From contig DJVN01000195.1 in the NCBI GenBank assembly GCA_002441205.1, positions 2,874 to 25,254 on the forward strand: a stretch of 22,381 nucleotides of DNA, written 5' to 3'. Positions within the stretch are counted from its first letter, which is position 1, and each line of letters begins with the position of its first letter. The notes below the pieces were generated by a model. The model saw only the letters and a program-made list of their open reading frames with translations. It made no database searches and was not told the DNA's origin. Both the position numbers and the translations under genes were made by a program. Shown here in pieces: positions 21,799 through 22,381 of the stretch. Origin of the DNA: Syntrophaceae bacterium UBA6255. Lineage in GTDB: Bacteria > Desulfobacterota > Syntrophia > Syntrophales > Smithellaceae.

Positions 21799-22381
21799 AT
21801 GCCAAAATACGCCAGAGCGACAGCCAGAGAAGCGAAAATATGGAAGCCCTTCGGTTATTCGTTTCCTTTCACCAATGGACAGATTGCCGACAGAATTACC
21901 ATTATGGGCCTGTATGCCTGTTCCTATCTGAACAACCACAAGTATTTGCAGGAAGTTGAATCGGAAGACCTGGCCTATCTGTTAAATGATTATAATTCCA
22001 AGATGGCGGAACTGACAACACAACAGCAGATTGTTGTCGCTGATATCGTCGGCAAGCGGTATCTGGCCTCAGTCGATAAGCTGATTCACGATCAGCAGAT
22101 GATCACAAAACATCAGGGCATTGATTATGATAACGCCCTGATGGATGCCAAGATTGCGGCGCTGGCGGCAGATCGGGCGGCGTTGACTACAATGGCAGAA
22201 AAGATTGCGACGGAAACACAAAAAACACAGGCCAGAATAGCAGAATTACAGGCGTACATTCAGATTGAAGGTGCTAATCTCAGTCACGTTGAGATTGAAA
22301 TTGCACAAAAAGAAATCGACTCGGGCAAGGTGGACATAGCTATCGCCAATGCCGAGAATGACATTCTCAGGATTCAGACCA
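21799..22381 (+). CDS. Second coiled-coil virion protein, 3' end outside window
   Basis: The ATG at 21799 lies four bases after the previous stop; the frame is open to the last base, giving about 194 residues. It starts MPKYARATAREAKIWKPFGYS, with an aromatic N-terminal region, then becomes a long helical Ala/Gln/Glu-rich segment (LTTQQQIVVADIVG, ALMDAKIAALAADRAAL). QGIDYD at residues 106-111 and the following helix resemble QGLDYD in the preceding gene, so the two are probably paralogues. Its ribosome binding site is weak (AATAGGATAA), consistent with coupling to the upstream gene. Likely the same role: internal ejection protein or tail stalk. Confidence 0.75.
   Translation, partial: MPKYARATAREAKIWKPFGYSFPFTNGQIADRITIMGLYACSYLNNHKYLQEVESEDLAYLLNDYNSKMAELTTQQQIVVADIVGKRYLASVDKLIHDQQMITKHQGIDYDNALMDAKIAALAADRAALTTMAEKIATETQKTQARIAELQAYIQIEGANLSHVEIEIAQKEIDSGKVDIAIANAENDILRIQT

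Overview
The window is a continuous stretch of a tailed double-stranded DNA phage genome (free phage or prophage). Every gene I can support lies on the + strand and they are tightly packed, with ATGA and TAATG overlaps and strong AGGAGG-type ribosome binding sites. The gene order is terminase large subunit, portal, scaffold, major capsid protein, head-tail adaptor, tail hub/nozzle, fibre or adhesin genes, then long coiled-coil proteins. No tape measure, tail tube or sheath gene is visible, so a short-tailed (podovirus-like) virion is the best inference. The host is not identifiable from this sequence. The ribosome binding sites and moderate GC fit a Gram-negative bacterium, and an anaerobic Desulfobacterota-like host is only a guess. 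There are no tRNA or rRNA genes, no CRISPR array, no integrase and no lysis or replication genes.

Layout: (1) 1-3311: the end of the terminase large subunit, an unknown protein, an AT-rich HNH endonuclease that looks like a late insertion, a small membrane protein, a two-zinc-site protein ending in a classical C2H2 finger, and two small unknown proteins. (2) 3378-5940: portal protein, a FmdB-type zinc ribbon, a small TTG-start protein nested at its end, and a rho-independent terminator. (3) 6027-9408: scaffold, HK97-fold capsid protein, a pair of RNA hairpins, a beta-helix protein, a possible decoration protein and a second terminator. (4) 9519-13770: a small protein, an F5/8C adhesin, a fibre-like protein with a transthyretin-like end, the head-tail adaptor, the probable tail hub/nozzle and a third, very strong terminator. 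(5) 13795-20310: an adhesion/tail-tip block made of two paralogous proteins flanking a large protein with a transglutaminase-like cysteine peptidase domain, two large repeat-bearing proteins joined by an 8-base overlap, and an 86-residue unknown flanked by an 11-base inverted repeat. (6) 20337-end: two tandem coiled-coil proteins, probably internal ejection or tail proteins, the first with a 126-base tandem repeat and the second running off the window.

The genes work together to package DNA (terminase, portal), build the head (scaffold, capsid, decoration), close and extend the neck (adaptor, hub) and recognise the host (beta-helix, F5/8C, paralogue/peptidase block, repeat proteins). Terminators inside this all-plus array divide it into blocks and probably set relative expression. 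AT-rich patches (HNH gene, F5/8C gene, first two thirds of the 613-residue protein, 86-residue gene) mark likely exchange points. The most unusual part is region 5. No gene-free stretch exceeds 300 bases; the largest gaps (5842-6026 and 9363-9518) hold terminators or hairpins and leader sequence.
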